Assembly: GCA_951802425.1 (NCBI GenBank)
Contig: OX637794.1
Location: 5,226,333 to 5,290,332 of the forward strand
DNA length: 64,000 bases
Source of the DNA: Clavaria fumosa
Taxonomy: Eukaryota; Basidiomycota; Agaricomycetes; Agaricales; Clavariaceae
Direction: 5' to 3'
Part shown: piece after piece, positions 1-11,361 of the stretch
How positions within the stretch are numbered: the first letter of the stretch is position 1
Layout: the number at the start of each line of letters is the position of its first letter
Position numbers and translations under genes: made by a program
The notes under the pieces: model-generated
Database searches by the model: none
Told to the model about the DNA's origin: nothing
The model's input: the letters and a program-made list of their open reading frames with translations, nothing else

Positions 1-1939
1 TGAGCAACAAGGCCATGAACATCTCTATGCACACCCACATCATCCCACATCCCTTGTTCTCCTGTCCAAAATTCCATTATCTGTATTGTATTTATGCTGG
101 ACTGGAAAATTCTCACCTGGATGTTGCCTGTCATGGTCACCTTCTAACCCATTCCCCTCAATACCATCACCCCTTCGCATATCCACCTGCTTGCTCAGAC
201 AGGATTCTTCTGCATCACTATCAGGGGGAACAGAAGCCTCAACCCTATCATCATTATCCCCATCATAGATGCACCCCGAATCACTGTCTGACTCATCTGA
301 GCCAATGTCTTCACTATGTGCATTTCAAATGTGCATTGATGATGATGATGATGATGATAATGATGATATGAGAACACTCACTCAGTACTGATATGGACAG
401 GCTGGACCTCTCGTTCTTTCCCCTTCTTGAGGGAGAGCCTCTTCACCTCTTTGTCAGATGACAATGATGGCTCTTGTTCAGGTTGCTGGTGATAGTTGAC
501 TAGATGCCTTGATGGCTTCCCTCTCTGGTGCTGTGGGAGAACATATTGAAACCGTAATATTTTCTGGCCCAAAGTCTGTCGGTGATGCAGGAAATCACAG
601 AGCCTTCTGACATCGACATATTGCATTTTTGAAGGCTCGCGAATTTGCATTCCCTCTGGAAGGTATTCATGAGGAATAAACTTGTGTGGAGCATCAGCTA
701 TCAGTTGCCAAGGGACAGCAACCTTCTTGTTTTTTGTTGTATTGCCTACATGTTGGAAGTAACTTGTCAGACTTGGACTATTGAGCAAGACAGACTCACG
801 ATAAGTGATAGTAAAAAATGACCGCAAAATTTCTTTGAGTTGTGCGAGTGGTAGGTTGAGTTCCAAAGGAAGAATGGGCCATCCCTCATGATCTGTTAGC
901 AAATCCCATGGCACACTAATATCTCTTCCTTTCCTTGATAGCATCTCCTCTTCATCAACAAAAGGCTTCCTTTGTAACTCATCTGAAATCCTGTCAGTAC
1001 TTCCCCAACCTTGGCTTCACATCATTTTCTCACCATTCCATGTCTCAGCCAAATATTTATCCCACTCCTCCCACACCTCACAACCAACTTTGTGAAATTG
1101 TACCTTGAACCCACTAGTCACAGGTCCAGGGGTCTGAATCCTGGAGCATGTATACAGAGAATTAATCTGATGGACCAGTGGGCATGCAATTGAGACTCAC
1201 TTTGCCTTCTTTATATTCCCTTTCTCATCTTGCCAGCCAGTCAACATAAATAATTCAACACCCATCTGCTCCTTTGCAAAACGGGCAAACTTCAGGGCCT
1301 CATGCATAAATTTGCGAGAAGCCAATCTCCAAGCAACATTTCAGCCATTCTACTGGTTGAGAAAGGTAAATTAAAATACTCACTCTCTCTGCACAGGAAC
1401 TGGGACAGGCTCCCTATTCCATTTCTCCACCAACCCCATGTATTTCTGATGCTCCTCTTGTGTTAGCTCTTGACAAATCTCAGTCCTAGCACGACGATAT
1501 GAGCTGAGGAACTGGACTGATCCCCTCTCAGCATTTGACAACTCCTGGGCCCTGGCATTGATAATCCCCTTCTTGCACTGCTCCACAACACGCTGGAGGG
1601 TCCACCTCTGTCGTTTGCTGAACTGAAGGCCTTGGTTGCCATCATCTTCTGAACCAGAAGACTCCTCCCCTCCACTGACAGCCCTGCGGTTATTGTGGAG
1701 CCAATTGCGAATTTTCTATGAACAGACAAACATCAAATCAACTCAGGAGACACATAAAATGCATAGGTTACGGTGCTAAGATCCTCTGGGACACATTTGT
1801 TGTCCTGCTCAGCTGAATCCTTGATTTTCGCTTTGATTTGCTTGACAATTTCGAGGCGGTCTTTTGAGTTTGCCTGTCTGTAGGCTACAAGACTTTCTGT
1901 GAGTATTTTGGTATACTCTGGGGTCGTCCACCGTGTCAT
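1..1939 (-). CDS. Arm gene, left copy (unknown transposon-associated protein; C-terminus outside window)
   Basis: This is the mirror copy of the gene at 21301-23408 and keeps the same exon structure; its last exon runs off the left edge. The protein starts MTRWTTPEYTKIL and has an intron after the codons for LST (near 1772). It continues with K-I-R-N-W-L-H-N-N-R-R, a long charged helical region, and the segment starting MLSRKGRDIS at 944. The only coding difference seen is Glu in this copy against Asp in the right copy near the end of the exon at 378-944. An ATC/GAT microsatellite lies in the intron near 340-370. I do not recognise a catalytic domain. Both copies are open, so either could be expressed. 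Confidence 0.6.
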
Positions 1940-2032
1940 TTTCTTTGCTGCCTAACTGATAAAGCAGTGGTGTTGTTGGGAAGCAAGAGGTGGTGTGTCA
2001 CGTGAGAAAATAACTTGGCTCACGTGAGTCAC

Positions 2033-2180
2033 TTGTCACGCGTTGTGACTGTGACTTGCTGAGGCTGTGCCCGGGACCCCGGGTGTGACAGTTACACTGT
2101 GACCGTAACTCTCCATAACAATATGCAAAATGTCCTTTGAATATGTGAGCCTTGTGTATTTTTTTAATGTACGAAATTCC
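2033..2180 (-). repeat. Element-end-like motif with CCCGGG palindrome (copy 1)
   Basis: Read on the minus strand this holds a GGTCACAGTGT-type block, GTCACACCCGGG, a second CCCGGG half and CACAGCC, then GTCACAGTCAC. Related copies occur at 2620-2775 (minus), 21060-21207 (plus, the arm partner), 23885-24010 (plus) and, weakly, 16515-16570 (plus). All strong copies on the left point one way and those on the right the other. It may be a transposon terminus or subterminal region; which side is outer cannot be decided here. Confidence 0.5.
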
Positions 2181-2271
2181 ACAGCAGTCACATCTTACAG
2201 CCAGAGTGATGACGAAGGTTCGGCTAATGGTCTATCTGAAAGAGGACTAGTACGTTTAGTTTAAACTCCTA

Positions 2272-2425
2272 TTGGTTACGTGCTTGCCAGCGCAGTGGCC
2301 TCAGGGCCCTGAGGATTTTTCGTACCGCCGTATCTGGAGCTTCACATCTTGGTTACGTGCTTGCCAGCGCAGCGGCCTCAGGGCCCTGAGGATTTTTCGT
2401 ACCGCCGTATCTGGAGCTTCATGTC
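2272..2425. repeat. Two 77-bp tandem units containing a 14-bp palindrome
   Basis: Units start at 2272 and 2349 and differ at only a few bases. Each contains the perfect palindrome CTCAGGGCCCTGAG and ends in a CTGGAGCTTCA block. Immediately after, the string GTCTCTCGCGTGAACTCCAG occurs twice (about 2422 and 2488). No coding potential is convincing here. Confidence 0.8.
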
Positions 2426-2619
2426 TCTCGCGTGAACTCCAGGTATGTGCTATCCTTGTGATCTTTATTACACTACTGAATACACTATGTCTCTCGCGTG
2501 AACTCCAGTCCTCTCGATCCGAAGCCTTCTCTGCATTATATATATATGATATTGCTTCTGAAGTGAAGCAATGGCACATTTTGATGCAAAATAACATAGC
2601 TTTGCTCATGTGAATTGTG

Positions 2620-2775
2620 TGTTGGGAGATGTGACTGTGACTTGTTGTGGCTATGCCCGGGATTATGGGTGTGACTCACACTGTGACCATAGCTTGGCAT
2701 CAGAATATCCAAATGCTCTTTGAATATGTGTGTTCTGGGTAAGAGGAGAATGTATTGCTATTATTGCAGAAACTA
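2620..2775 (-). repeat. Element-end-like motif (copy 2)
   Basis: On the minus strand this closely parallels 23885-24010 on the plus strand: CATTCTCCTCTT, AGAACACA, TATTCAAAG, GGTCACAGTGTGA, CCCGGGCATAGCC and AGTCACAGTCAC occur in the same order. One CCCGGG half has decayed to a CCATAATCCCGGG form. With the copy at 23885 it forms an outer inverted pair around the island. Confidence 0.5.
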
Positions 2776-3292
2776 GGAAAAGCTGACTAACGTCAGCAGA
2801 ACCTTTGCTTGAATATCTTTGCATAAATTTGTGATACAACTATGGCTCACAATTGTGGTACCAGACAATGTCAGATAGTCATGCTGGTCCACAGGGGTTG
2901 TGAACAACGCTGTATTTTCCAAAAGATTACCCACTCATAAAGTTAGTGTGGCTGTGCTGATGCTGTGATAACAGATGTCACATAGTGTGACTGTCGCATA
3001 CACTTTTGTCGATATCCACCATGTCTGCCCCAATCATCCTTCCTTGTGCTGCTGTCCGTGTGGGTGGAAACACCAGCAACCCCAAATCCTTGGTTGCCTC
3101 GTTTCAAGTCCAGGGTGCCATGTAAGTACTTTTGTTCTTGTCCATTCAATCTCCTCACTGAGTTGTGAAAGGGCCGCAATGACTTTGACAGGCATGGGGT
3201 TTCCCCAAGTACAAGTTCGCTTAGAAAGGGATTCATCAGCTTGTAAAGTGAGTCTCCCCAAACTGCAGGATAGGCATTACTAATGACATTAG

Positions 3293-4772
3293 ATGAGTCA
3301 CCCTGATAAGAAAGGGCGTCATGTGGTCATGGTCCTCCATGTCAATCTGGTTCGACCTTTGAAACCCCAATTAGCACAGTTTTGGGGCAAGACTAAAGGT
3401 ATGTACTTTTGAAAGCTTGCTCCATGTCTGTCTGAGAGGATCTAGGATGGGTACTGTTTCCAAAACTATTTCTCCTTTTTGACCAAGAATCAAGTCTCTG
3501 GAGTCAACAAACATATGAAGCGTTTGTTCAATCTGTCAAGCCTAACTTTCCGGGAGACACATGGCAATATCTTAGGTATGTGGCTTGTTTTGAAAGCTAA
3601 ATTTCAACATTAATGATTGGCAATATCATAAGACCTGAGGAATCCGAAGCTGCATGGGTATCTGGTGGGACAACATCAGGGTAGATCAATAACCTCATGT
3701 AATCAATATATTTGACATATTTTTCTCATTGTAGTGTTGGGAGCACACATATGCTTCTAGGTCCAGTTCAATTGAAAGATATTGAACTTGACCAACTCAA
3801 GGCTGGTCAATGGATAGGGGGAGATATTGTCAACTTTGCACTTCAGTACGTCAACCAATGTTCAATTGTTAACAATGCTCAAGGTGGACAGAGAGACATA
3901 CAAAGCATTGGAAACAGGGGCATCTGGAATATGGCTCGCAAATACATATTTCCTTCCAGTACTGAGGTAATTTCACCCCTTAATGATGTGGGTGAAAGCT
4001 GATCATTTATTAGAAGAAAGGATGGCACCAGAGATATTATCGCATGGCTTCCAGAATCTGCACACAAATGCAGATACTGGATTATTCCTGGGTTCAGTGA
4101 GGAACTGTACGTGGCTGATATCTTGTTGGAATTTATGGGGATGCTATACCTATTACAGGAAGCATTGGTTTACCATAATTGTGGCAAACCCAGGCCATTG
4201 CTTTCTAGTCGATCAGCCAGATGGTAACTGGGGATGGTGAGTGTACCATTTCTTGCAATATTTTTGGTACTAACATCTTTACAGTACCATTGTCATACTT
4301 GACAGCTTTTTTCGTGACAGGGTGCATTCCAAAGACGCAAAGGCAATCCAAGACCTCTTCCGAGAGCTTGGGCATCAACAGGGCCTAAAGTACACCAAGG
4401 ACCCAAAGGTTATCCAACCAAAGGTTTGTGGCAAATTGTGCAAAAAAGGGTGCTTCATATATTTTCATATGTTCTTGCTTAGGTTCCAAAACAGAAAAAC
4501 GGAGATGATTGTGGCATATATGCGATCCATTTTGCAAGGCTGTGGTTGCATGAAGGTGACAGATTAATGGATGTGGTGCTGGTAATTGGATATTTCTTTT
4601 CTTCTTCTAATGTCATTTCAACATCCCTTAGAACCCCTTGATGTCTCAACAAGACATTGAACAAGCATGGAAGTGCTGGAGGATTGGTGGGCTTCGGACA
4701 AGGCTACAAGAAGAGATCCTCACCGTTGCAGAGAAGAGTTGGTTTGAGCATGAAAAACAAAGGATAGTCTGA
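3293..4772 (+). CDS. Ulp1-like (C48) SUMO/ubiquitin-like protease
   Basis: Multi-exon gene. Ulp1 proteases cut SUMO precursors or remove SUMO from conjugates. The C48 triad is visible across exons: His in EELKHWFTIIV, formed by splicing the 4109-4158 region; Asp in CTIVILDSFF after the intron ending at 4287; Cys in KQKNGDDCGIYAIHF near 4490-4530. Upstream is the substrate-side WIGGDIVNFAL segment (about 3808). The last exon ends RIV and TGA at 4770. The 5' end is uncertain: an ATG at 3293 opens MSHPDKKGRHVVMVLHV, while an ATG at 3020 could start an earlier exon. It lies 0.2 kb upstream of the KDZ transposase on the same strand. Ulp1 domains are known companions of some eukaryotic DNA transposons, so I read it as element cargo or part of the transposition machinery. 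Confidence 0.75.
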
Positions 4773-4870
4773 TTGCCATTTACAGGCCTTTCTTCTTGTA
4801 ATTCTACTGCCACTGGAATTTTATTGTATCTTGTATTTGTATTACTCTAACACTTTGCAACATAGAAGTT

Positions 4871-4964
4871 GCATATGTGAGTTTTTCAGTCAGCCCAATC
4901 ACATGACACAACACTTTGCATATGTGAGTTTTTCAGTCAGCCCAATCACATGACACAACACTTT
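4871..4964. repeat. Two 47-bp direct repeats before the KDZ start
   Basis: Units begin with GCATATGTGAGTTTTTCAG at 4871 and 4918 and are essentially identical. They sit between the Ulp1-like stop and the KDZ start, so they are in the presumed KDZ promoter. Confidence 0.85.
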
Positions 4965-4983
4965 GTCCACTGCAACCTCCGCC

Positions 4984-7900
4984 ATGCCAATCACTAAACG
5001 AAAAGAACATGCCCAGGAGGTTGAATTTGTTTCAATTTACAATAAATGACTGCGGAAATCCTTTTTGAAGTCTCGAAATGTCTACAAACAACCTGCTCAA
5101 CCATACAACGTTCTACATAGCAAGCTTTGGTCTGGGACCTGCTCCAATGATTCCCTACTCCCCCAAACACCCCATAGCGAGGCCAAACAGACTCTGCCCT
5201 TTACATTTAATGCAGATGGTGACCCTGAGTGCATACTGGATTCTGATGCCCAAAGGATTTCACATAAGAAAAAGCAAGGAAAGGTGAGGACTCCAAGTTG
5301 TTCTCTGTATGCTGAAGTATCTGAAAATGTACACATTCAGACTCAGAATGAATTCCTTGAGGATTGGCTTCCTTTAAGAACAGCTTACCTGAGGGAAATC
5401 TTGGAATTAGAAGCTCCACCCCCTTCCAAAATTTGTCAGGTCTGCAATCAGAACAACTTCAAGTTTCGATGCCGTGATTGTTTCTATCGGCCTGCAACTT
5501 GCTCCTCATGCTGCGCCAAATCTCACATCAATATCCCATTCCATTCCATTGACGTTTGGAATGGAGTTTGTTTCCTGCCATCTGATCTCCTACATGTTGG
5601 ACTGGCGATTCACTTAGGGCATCAAGGCTCACCGTGTCCAGAATTCAAAGAGGAAGGGTACAGGGAGAAGGATCAATGGGAGCAAGATACCAGAAATGAA
5701 CCTAATTTGGATAGGCCAGGTGCAAGTCTGCTTCTAGTTGTACACTCAAATGGAGTGTGCCGACGGAGCATCTATTACTGCCAATGCTCAAATGCTCCTT
5801 CCCACCATATACAGCTGCTTCAACACCGTCTGTTTCCTGCCAGCTATACGAAACCTCAAACAGTGTTCACATTTGAAGTCCTTGGTCACTTCCATATTGA
5901 GGCTATGGAGTGTAAAACCTCAGCAGGCGCCTTTTACTCCAAACTAAAGAGATTTACCTCTAATGCTTTCCCAGACACTGTACCAGTTAGTATCCTCCTC
6001 TCCTTTTCCCTCCATTTGTATTGACAAGCTGCTGGCATTAGGATCGATACCGTGAACTAATGAGAGTATCTCGTCAATGGCGAGACTTGACAAATAGAAA
6101 ACGATTTGGTTTTGGGCACGACTTGGATAGGAAAACAGGAAATGGGGACCTAGCACTGTTTTGTCCTGCTTGCCCTCAACCTGGCATTAATCTTCCTAAC
6201 AACTGGCAAAGTCAACCAGATCAGTAAGTCTTGTTTTCATTGAATGCATGTGAACCCTGATAAAGAAATGCCAGATGGCTTTTCCGCAGATCCCTGGTTG
6301 TTGATGGAAATTTCTCAGCAGAACACTTGAAAATGCGAAGAGCAGAGAAAGATGTTAGGTTAGCAAATGGAGAGGCATATATTGTAGAGGAGGTGAATTA
6401 TCAACATCACCTCTCTGAGGGCTTAGAGATTCGAGATGTAGGTGTCTAACTTGGACTGGTCACCTGAGATTCACTCCTACAACAGAAATCAAAATGCTCA
6501 AATCACAGGGCTATAAGCCAGTCAAATGCTCACTCAAGTCACCTGGAAGCCACAGGAATAGGGGCATGTGCCTGCTCACGGCATGGGTGTTTCGTGCCAC
6601 ATTCTGTGGTTGATTTCCAGAAGGGCGAGCGGTGAGCTGAAAATGTCTGTATATTTTAATTTGGTTGCAAATACTTGTTGCTTTTTCTTCCAGTCACATC
6701 AACATTGACTATGCAATTTGCCAAGCTATCAAATATAGGACAGAAGGGATGACAGAGACTTTAGTCATCTATGATATCTGTTGTCAGTGGATTCGCAATT
6801 TCGACAAGAGGGTCCAGGGGAGCCAGTATCTGTCTGTGCACCCTTCAACAACAATCATACCTGCAGTGGGTAAATTTCACTTGGGGGCACACATTCGTTC
6901 CTGTTTCCCACTGTTCTCCTTGAACTTTGTTCATGGTGCTGGCCAACAAGATGGAGAGATTTTGGAGACTCTGTGGTCAAACCTGAACAAGGTCTCCAGC
7001 AGCATACGGGCCATGAGCAAGGCACATCGGCACGAAATATTAGACGACTACATGCGAGATTCAAACTGGAAGAAAACAGTGGGTATTGGTGGGTATCAAA
7101 ATTTTCTAAGCGAATTTGGGATAACTGAATATGCAATCTAGTGAAGGCCCTCCTGGCGAAGTACAATGCTGCAACAGAAGGTCTTCGACAAACCAAGATT
7201 GCATTCAATGATTTGAATGAAGGGATTGGATCAGAAGCAAGAGAAGAATGGATGAATTTAGAGCAGATTGCTCTGCAAAATCGAGGGGAAGCCCTCAAAA
7301 TATACGATATACAACTGGAAAAGAGTGAGTTGATATTCCTCACTTCATCACTAGAGACAGAAATCTGAAAATTTCAATATGAAGCACCAACTCTTGCAGA
7401 TATCAGGCTAACTCTCTCAGCTAGGGAAAAAGAAACTGGAGTACCTTCAGGGATTACATCATTCCTGACTCAAGGCATGGATCTGGAACATATTCAGTAA
7501 GTGACATCCAAGATGCTAAGCCTACACACATGCCAATGAGCCTCCAGATGTTCAATTGACCTAACCCGGAAGAGGAGACTCACAGCAGCTCAGAAGCAAA
7601 GCATTATTGATAAACAGAATGCACTTCAATCCAAAATTGAAAATTTCAACCAACGAGTCTATACTGTTCTGGGAGATTTCGAGTGGGATGACCAACACCA
7701 GGAGACCATGCCAGAAGACACTGGACCTAGAGAAGAAACACAGGATGATCCTCAAGATGGTGACGTGGAAGACCTGGACATGGACGAGCAGAATTTCATA
7801 CAGAACAGGCTTTGGATGCCTTCTACGTTTGGCCACGACTTCTGCTTGAAAAATGGGTGGGAAAAATTTGTGGATCAAGAAATACAGCTGCGGGTGGTAC

Positions 7901-8584
7901 AAGCAGAGGAGTCACTTGAAGGGCTCAGACTGGCAATCGGACACAAGTCGTTGCTTTACAAGATACGAATTCGAAAATCCAAAACCCAGGCAAGCAAGAC
8001 CAGGAGCCGCTCAGAACTCCTCCAAGTGAATGACAAGATCAAGGAGTATACTGGGAGGTACAAGTGTGCTAGGTCTGCCTTGATAAGCCTGGGAGCACCT
8101 GCACATGTACTTGAGAAGTTTCAAGTTCTCCAAGACACGGACTTGAAAGTTAACACAGATGTGGCAGAGGAAAACCGGATTGGGCAGCGAAATGATGCAT
8201 TACCCTGGTTCTGGAGGATTGGGACTGGGGGGAATGCCAGGAACCCTTTGATGAATGAAAGTGAGTTCTTCGATATGTTAGCTTCCTCATATGTTTCTAT
8301 GCTGACTGAAATAAGTATTGAGGGTGAACTGGCTGAGAGCAAAGGCTCGATATGACAGGTGGGAAGAAGAGATGTTATTGGTGAGACACGAAATGACATG
8401 GGCATTGGCATGGTATTCACACCAACAAAGGGAATGGGAGAGGAGGAGAGTCTGGGCAGAAACACAGTGCTTGCATGGTCACAGAAGCTATGCTGAGAAG
8501 CAGGCTATGGTATGGAAGTGGATGAAGGAGGCTGCATCTACTGCCTGGGGTGATATTTTGAGTCTACCACAAGTCAAATCTTAG
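4984..8584 (+). CDS. KDZ (Kyakuja-Dileera-Zisupton) family transposase with CxC cysteine cluster
   Basis: Starts MPITKRKEHAQEV. The cysteine cluster (CQVCNQNNFKFRCRDC, then CSSCCAKSH, about 5435-5530) is followed by the WNG and HLGH segments typical of CxC2-type domains. An intron ends at 6039, and the exon DRYRELMRVSRQWRDL follows. The core includes ATGIGACACSRHGCFVPHS (about 6545-6605), FQKGE, then RHINIDYAICQ after the next intron, YDICCQW (first acidic position, about 6771), and HGAGQQDGEILETLW (about 6934-6980), matching the conserved acidic and Glu motifs of KDZ transposases. A helical, charged C-terminal half ends at 8584. An in-frame TGA at 5047-5049 either is a nonsense mutation (CGA to TGA would fit cytosine deamination) or lies in an intron from the GTTGAA at about 5020 to the AAG before 5071. 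It converges on the TET/JBP gene. Confidence 0.85.
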
Positions 8585-8695
8585 CTAGCCACATCAATTG
8601 TGGGGATACAAAGCACTGGAATTTCACCCAGACAGAAGCTCTTTTCCTGGAGTTCAGCAACAGTGATGAAGTGACCAGTTTCTATATAAATGTAC

Positions 8696-9871
8696 CTAGG
8701 TCAACAATTGCATGTACGTATTTTGAGTTGGGTAAGTTGGTCGTGGTATCTGTAGACGGTCATGAACAGAATCTTTCATGAAATGAGCAATGCACAATCG
8801 TTCGCCACCCTCCCAATCCATCACTTCATGCAGAAAAACTTTACCCGCAAATACAAGGACAGTTCCAGGATTGTAGGCAAATTGACCACCAAGTTCCTGG
8901 AGTGTCATGTATGCCTGCTTGTGAGTTCCAGCACTAACCAAAAGATCGTAGTGAGCCAGGCAGCCTCCCTTGTCGCGATGTGCAGGAGTCTTCCTGTTCA
9001 CGATGACTTCCATTGCCGTAAAGATTGAGGGCCAAAGCTGCACATTCTTGTATGTTTTTGCCATTGCCACCCCAGATTGCACTTGGTCAATGGCTGAGCT
9101 CCCAAAGTCATATTGTTCTGGTGCGACCAAGGCCATAATTGAATTGCACAGCTTCTCTGCATGTGCGATTCCTCGAATGAAGGAGGAACCATATGCAGTC
9201 TGCAAGCTGGTCGAAGCATGCAGTTTATCACTGAGCTGTTGACATTGAGACAGTAAAACAAGGTAGTTATGTGACAGCATTACCTGTTGCTGGCCTTGCA
9301 TAAACCAGCCAGGAGAGAAGGACTTGATTCCGGCACCAAAACGACCTCCGCCTTCAGGTTCGACAAATCCCGTAGTACGCCCAGCATTACTTGGCAAGTC
9401 TCTGTCCAGATGCTTGCTAATGTGCTCACACCCTCTGTTGTACTGCTCCTGTAAATTGGTTAGAAAATATGGTTCAAATTTGATTGCCTTATCTCACCAC
9501 TCTAGCACTAGAAAGAATTCCAGGCAGAGCCCACAGCAAGATACGACCGTGCTTATCAATTATTGTGCAGGGTTCCTCTTGAACACCGAGGTCTTGAGGC
9601 TGCTTGAAATACTTGCTGAATTTCACCAAGGCTGCATCGAAATTATTGCTGCGTTTGGCTATGAGATTGATATGTTTCACACTGTCTGCAAACCGATCTA
9701 TGTCCCATTCCGTTTGAACTGAATGGTCAAAGTGTTCAGCTGATTGTTGCAAGTCATTTAAGCTAACGCACTTGGGTTGAAGAGGGCATAGGCCACAGTT
9801 AGAACTACACGTTGTAGTTCTTCTTGAGTCACAGGTTGGTCGTCAGCATTACTCTCGTTGCTGGAATCCAT
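8696..9871 (-). CDS. TET/JBP-family 2-oxoglutarate/Fe(II) dioxygenase (5-methylcytosine oxidase type)
   Basis: Expected reaction: oxidation of 5-methylcytosine (or thymine in JBP) using 2-oxoglutarate and Fe(II). The ATG at 9871 opens MDSSNESNADDQPVTQEEL; introns lie at about 9733-9765 and 9449-9497, with a possible third of 48 nt (VMLSHN region). The catalytic domain shows NRKTPAHRDKGG (HxD iron ligands), YDLLVSAG, GGQFAYNPGTVLVFAGKV, FLHEVMDWEGGER (distal His and the Arg expected to bind 2-oxoglutarate) and LCIAHFMKDSVHDR. All key residues are present and no stop interrupts the frame. The family is known to be expanded in agaricomycetes and linked to KDZ transposons (Iyer and colleagues), and here it lies tail-to-tail with a KDZ gene, 110 bp apart. 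Substrate and activity are inferred. Confidence 0.88.
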
Positions 9872-9899
9872 GGCAACTCTCAATTCCTCAAGTTCGCCC

Positions 9900-10260
9900 C
9901 AAATTTTCAACCTTCCTTCAATTTTAGCTGGCTTAACAGGATTAAAAATTGATGACTTGCCTTGTCTTGAGTGGCTTTTGCATTTTATGAGTTACGTGCT
10001 TGCGTATCGTAGTGCGTAAGAGGCTCCACATGGTGCCTTTCAAAGTAGATGGCCTTGGGTGGGCATTAGACATCAACTCAGCTCAGTTAGACGATACATA
10101 TGCATCACAAGGAGCATAATTGGTCCTCTTGTTTGAGCCAGATAAGTCAGTCTCTTGATGCTTCCTTTTGGCCATTGGATGAGCTGAATTCGCAAATCTA
10201 TGTTAGGGGGTTTGACAGTCAACAAGGTCACATGACTCCTTTTTTTTCTATTCTTCTTTT
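9900..10260. other. Intergenic, upstream of TET/JBP gene
   Basis: No supportable gene. The region is moderately AT-rich and contains a TTACGTGCTTGCG string like the one starting the 77-bp units at 2272. Confidence 0.5.
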
Positions 10261-10410
10261 GAATCAGCATTTATATACTGCAACATTGGCAAAGACAAAG
10301 ACGCGGTTGCACGTATGGTGCATATTTATGAGATAAAGGATGAATTGGGGACAGAGGTATGTGGCATGGGTTTTTAGGTTATATTGCCGTCATTTAGTGT
10401 GGGTCAGGCG
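10261..10410. repeat. 150-bp direct repeat, copy 1
   Basis: Starts GAATCAGCATTTATATACTG and ends GTGGGTCAGGCGG. A second copy at 11160-11309 differs at only a handful of positions. The two bracket the LINE remnant and about 350 bp of AT-rich sequence. Confidence 0.9.
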
Positions 10411-10810
10411 GGTTTGTTGGGTATGATGCAGTATCGAAGAGGTTAAGGCTGGGTAGTTCTAGTGGGATAGGGGGTTTGAGCGGCTCTCCGGTTGAGGTGA
10501 ATACTCCGGAGATTCGTAAGAATTTCGCGATGGCGAGTAGTCCTTTGGTACCGCTGAGCGGGATTGGCGGAGAGTGGTCGCGATGCACTTCCGATAGTAT
10601 GTCTTGGTGTAAGAATTTCGCGATGGCGAGTAGTCCTTTGGTACCGCTGAGCGGGATTGGCGGAGAGTGGTCGCGATGCACTTCCGATAGTATGTGTCGG
10701 TGTTCGTCGTATGCTCGGCAATTATGGAATATATGGTCTATGTATCTCGTCGCTGGAGTTGTTGGGATCGTGTCTCCGCAGAGGCATTCGGGCTCGTGAG
10801 GTATTTTCAT
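10394..10810 (-). pseudogene. 3' remnant of a non-LTR (LINE) reverse transcriptase ORF, with internal duplication
   Basis: The minus frame starts ..PHEPECLCGDTIPTTP and continues with HIFHNCRAYDEHRHILSEV, the C-terminal Cys/His motif common at the end of fungal Tad-like RT/RNase H polyproteins, then GTKGLLAIAKFL and a short tail to the stop at 10394. No RT or RNase H core is present. A 93-bp (31-codon) tandem duplication, units starting 10516 and 10609, repeats DILSEVHRDHSPPIPL and the following residues. Confidence 0.65.
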
Positions 10811-11159
10811 ATATTGTGATGCTCTCTTATGACAGGCACACAGTACAGCATTGATGGCAGAGGATAGTCATTTAGAGAAGTTCAATCAGAGTAGCTGGTA
10901 ACAAGGCAATGTGAGAGCCAGTGTCATCTAGGCCTTTATGTTGGCCCTGATATATGCCTCATTAATTGATGAATGGGCCATTGAGCAATGTATTAGCCAC
11001 AGTTATGTAGGCCTATATGTTCATTACTACAAATTTACAATTCGGCCAACATGCAGTCTTCGCAGGTAATACATTTTTCAGGCTGGGCCTACACATTTGC
11101 CCAATGATGTCTCTTGATCGGCCCTCACGTATGCCTCATTAATTGATGATTGGGCTGTT

Positions 11160-11309
11160 GAATCAGCATTTATATACTGCAACATTGGCAAAGACAAAGA
11201 CACGGTTGTATGTATGGTACGTATTTATGAGATAAAGGATGAATTGGGGACAGAGGTATGTGGCATGGGTTTGTAGGTTATATTGCCATCATTTAGTGTG
11301 GGTCAGGCG
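11160..11309. repeat. 150-bp direct repeat, copy 2
   Basis: Partner of 10261-10410. Just upstream, a shorter motif GCCTCATTAATTGATGA also occurs twice (about 10950 and 11132). Confidence 0.9.
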
Positions 11310-11361
11310 GTTAGGTCAGATATCCATGTTCCTTCATACGTGAAGGAACAGATGCTTTACA

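Larger units (their letters stand above)
1..2204. repeat. Left arm of a long inverted repeat (continues left of the window)
   Basis: Positions x in 1-2204 are the reverse complement of positions 23240-x in the right arm. Coding frames match without any indel over the whole stretch. I noticed one substitution at 408 (partner 22832) and loss of identity at about 2204 (partner 21036). The outer end is not reached because the window starts inside the arm. Near-identity means a recent duplication, ongoing gene conversion or an assembly palindrome. Confidence 0.95.
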
